Source: an uncultured Ruminococcus sp. (lineage in GTDB: Bacteria; Bacillota; Clostridia; Oscillospirales; Acutalibacteraceae). Taken from it: a stretch of DNA of 32,210 nt. Below, piece after piece: positions 32,047 through 32,210 of the stretch. The notes beneath the pieces were generated by a model that had not been told where the DNA came from, did no database searches, and saw only the letters and a list, made by a program, of their open reading frames with translations. Numbering within the stretch: position 1 is the stretch's first letter; every line of letters starts with the position of its first letter. The stretch covers positions 1 to 32,210 of the forward strand of contig CACZYF010000020.1 of assembly GCA_902785355.1 (NCBI GenBank), written 5' to 3'. A program made the position numbers and the translations under genes.

Positions 32047-32167
32047 GTGCCAAATCTTTGATACCTTTTTATTATACGCAATTATTCGTAAAAAGTCAAT
32101 GATAGATAATATCCGCAAATTGCAATAGCAAGTTGCAACAATTCTTAAGTCTGTAGTAGATTGCCTC

Positions 32168-32210
32168 GAGTTTTCTGAGGGAGGAGCGTAGCGACGAGCG
32201 AGGAAAACTC
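32168..32210. repeat. Inverted-repeat element at the window end
   Basis: GAGTTTTC (32168-32175) and GAAAACTC (32203-32210) enclose GGGAGGAGCGTAGCGACGAGC, which resembles the core of the intergenic repeats at 6621 and 8382 (GAGGAGCGCAAGCGACG). It may continue beyond the window. Confidence 0.5.

Overview
The window looks like a chromosomal segment of a spore-forming, plant-fibre-associated Clostridia, most likely a Ruminococcus-like Oscillospiraceae. The reasons are a cotJABC spore-coat operon, two secreted proteins with C-terminal dockerins (the cellulosome docking module), Gram-positive sigma-A promoters with 17-bp spacers, a SAM-I riboswitch on metK, and short ATTGC...GCAAT intergenic repeats. 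Most of the window is moderately GC-rich and uniform. From about 26,550 onwards it is AT-rich and carries broken genes plus a restriction-modification system, ending at a tRNA-Leu, which is what a mobile or foreign tract looks like.

Layout. 1-1,280: secreted or lipoprotein nucleoside hydrolase. 1,441-2,507 (minus): cotJC, cotJB, cotJA. 2,708-4,568: amidohydrolase, GNAT acetyltransferase, then a secreted protein made of a signal peptide, a eukaryote-like ubiquitin (65 of 76 positions as in human ubiquitin) and a dockerin. 4,783-6,489: membrane HtrA protease behind a 66-bp array of 11-bp repeats. 6,810-8,189 (minus): murC. 8,448-11,002: rRNA uracil methyltransferase, alpha/beta hydrolase, small basic protein. 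11,173-15,468: one very long secreted dockerin protein with a duplicated His...Cys domain, interrupted by an in-frame TAG. 15,708-19,098: acyl-AMP ligase, metallo-beta-lactamase-fold protein and an E2/CAT-like acyltransferase fold lacking its catalytic His. 19,288-22,505: DUF1836 regulator and an SPFH / small membrane protein / NfeD / SPFH membrane-domain operon. 22,973-23,266: a 97-residue stand-alone copy of the glycyl-radical end of anaerobic ribonucleotide reductase, behind tandem NrdR-type boxes. 23,354-24,723: SAM riboswitch and metK. 24,851-26,552 (minus): small membrane protein and a frameshifted GGDEF protein.

The AT-rich end (minus strand) holds a deleted isoprenylcysteine-methyltransferase-like pseudogene, an FAD oxidoreductase whose Shine-Dalgarno is separated from its start by a hairpin, an EcoRV-type restriction enzyme and methyltransferase pair, a frameshifted XRE regulator at the head of that operon, tRNA-Leu(UAG) and a second partial tRNA-Leu copy.

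The main novelty is the ubiquitin-dockerin fusion: a eukaryotic signalling protein apparently captured, given a secretion signal and a cellulosome-type anchor, and lacking the terminal Gly needed for conjugation. The glycyl-radical mini-protein with NrdR boxes, the TAG-split dockerin protein, the 11-bp array before htrA and the EcoRV-like system with a damaged regulator are the next most interesting items. No tool was run: all family assignments come from reading the translated sequence against remembered family motifs.
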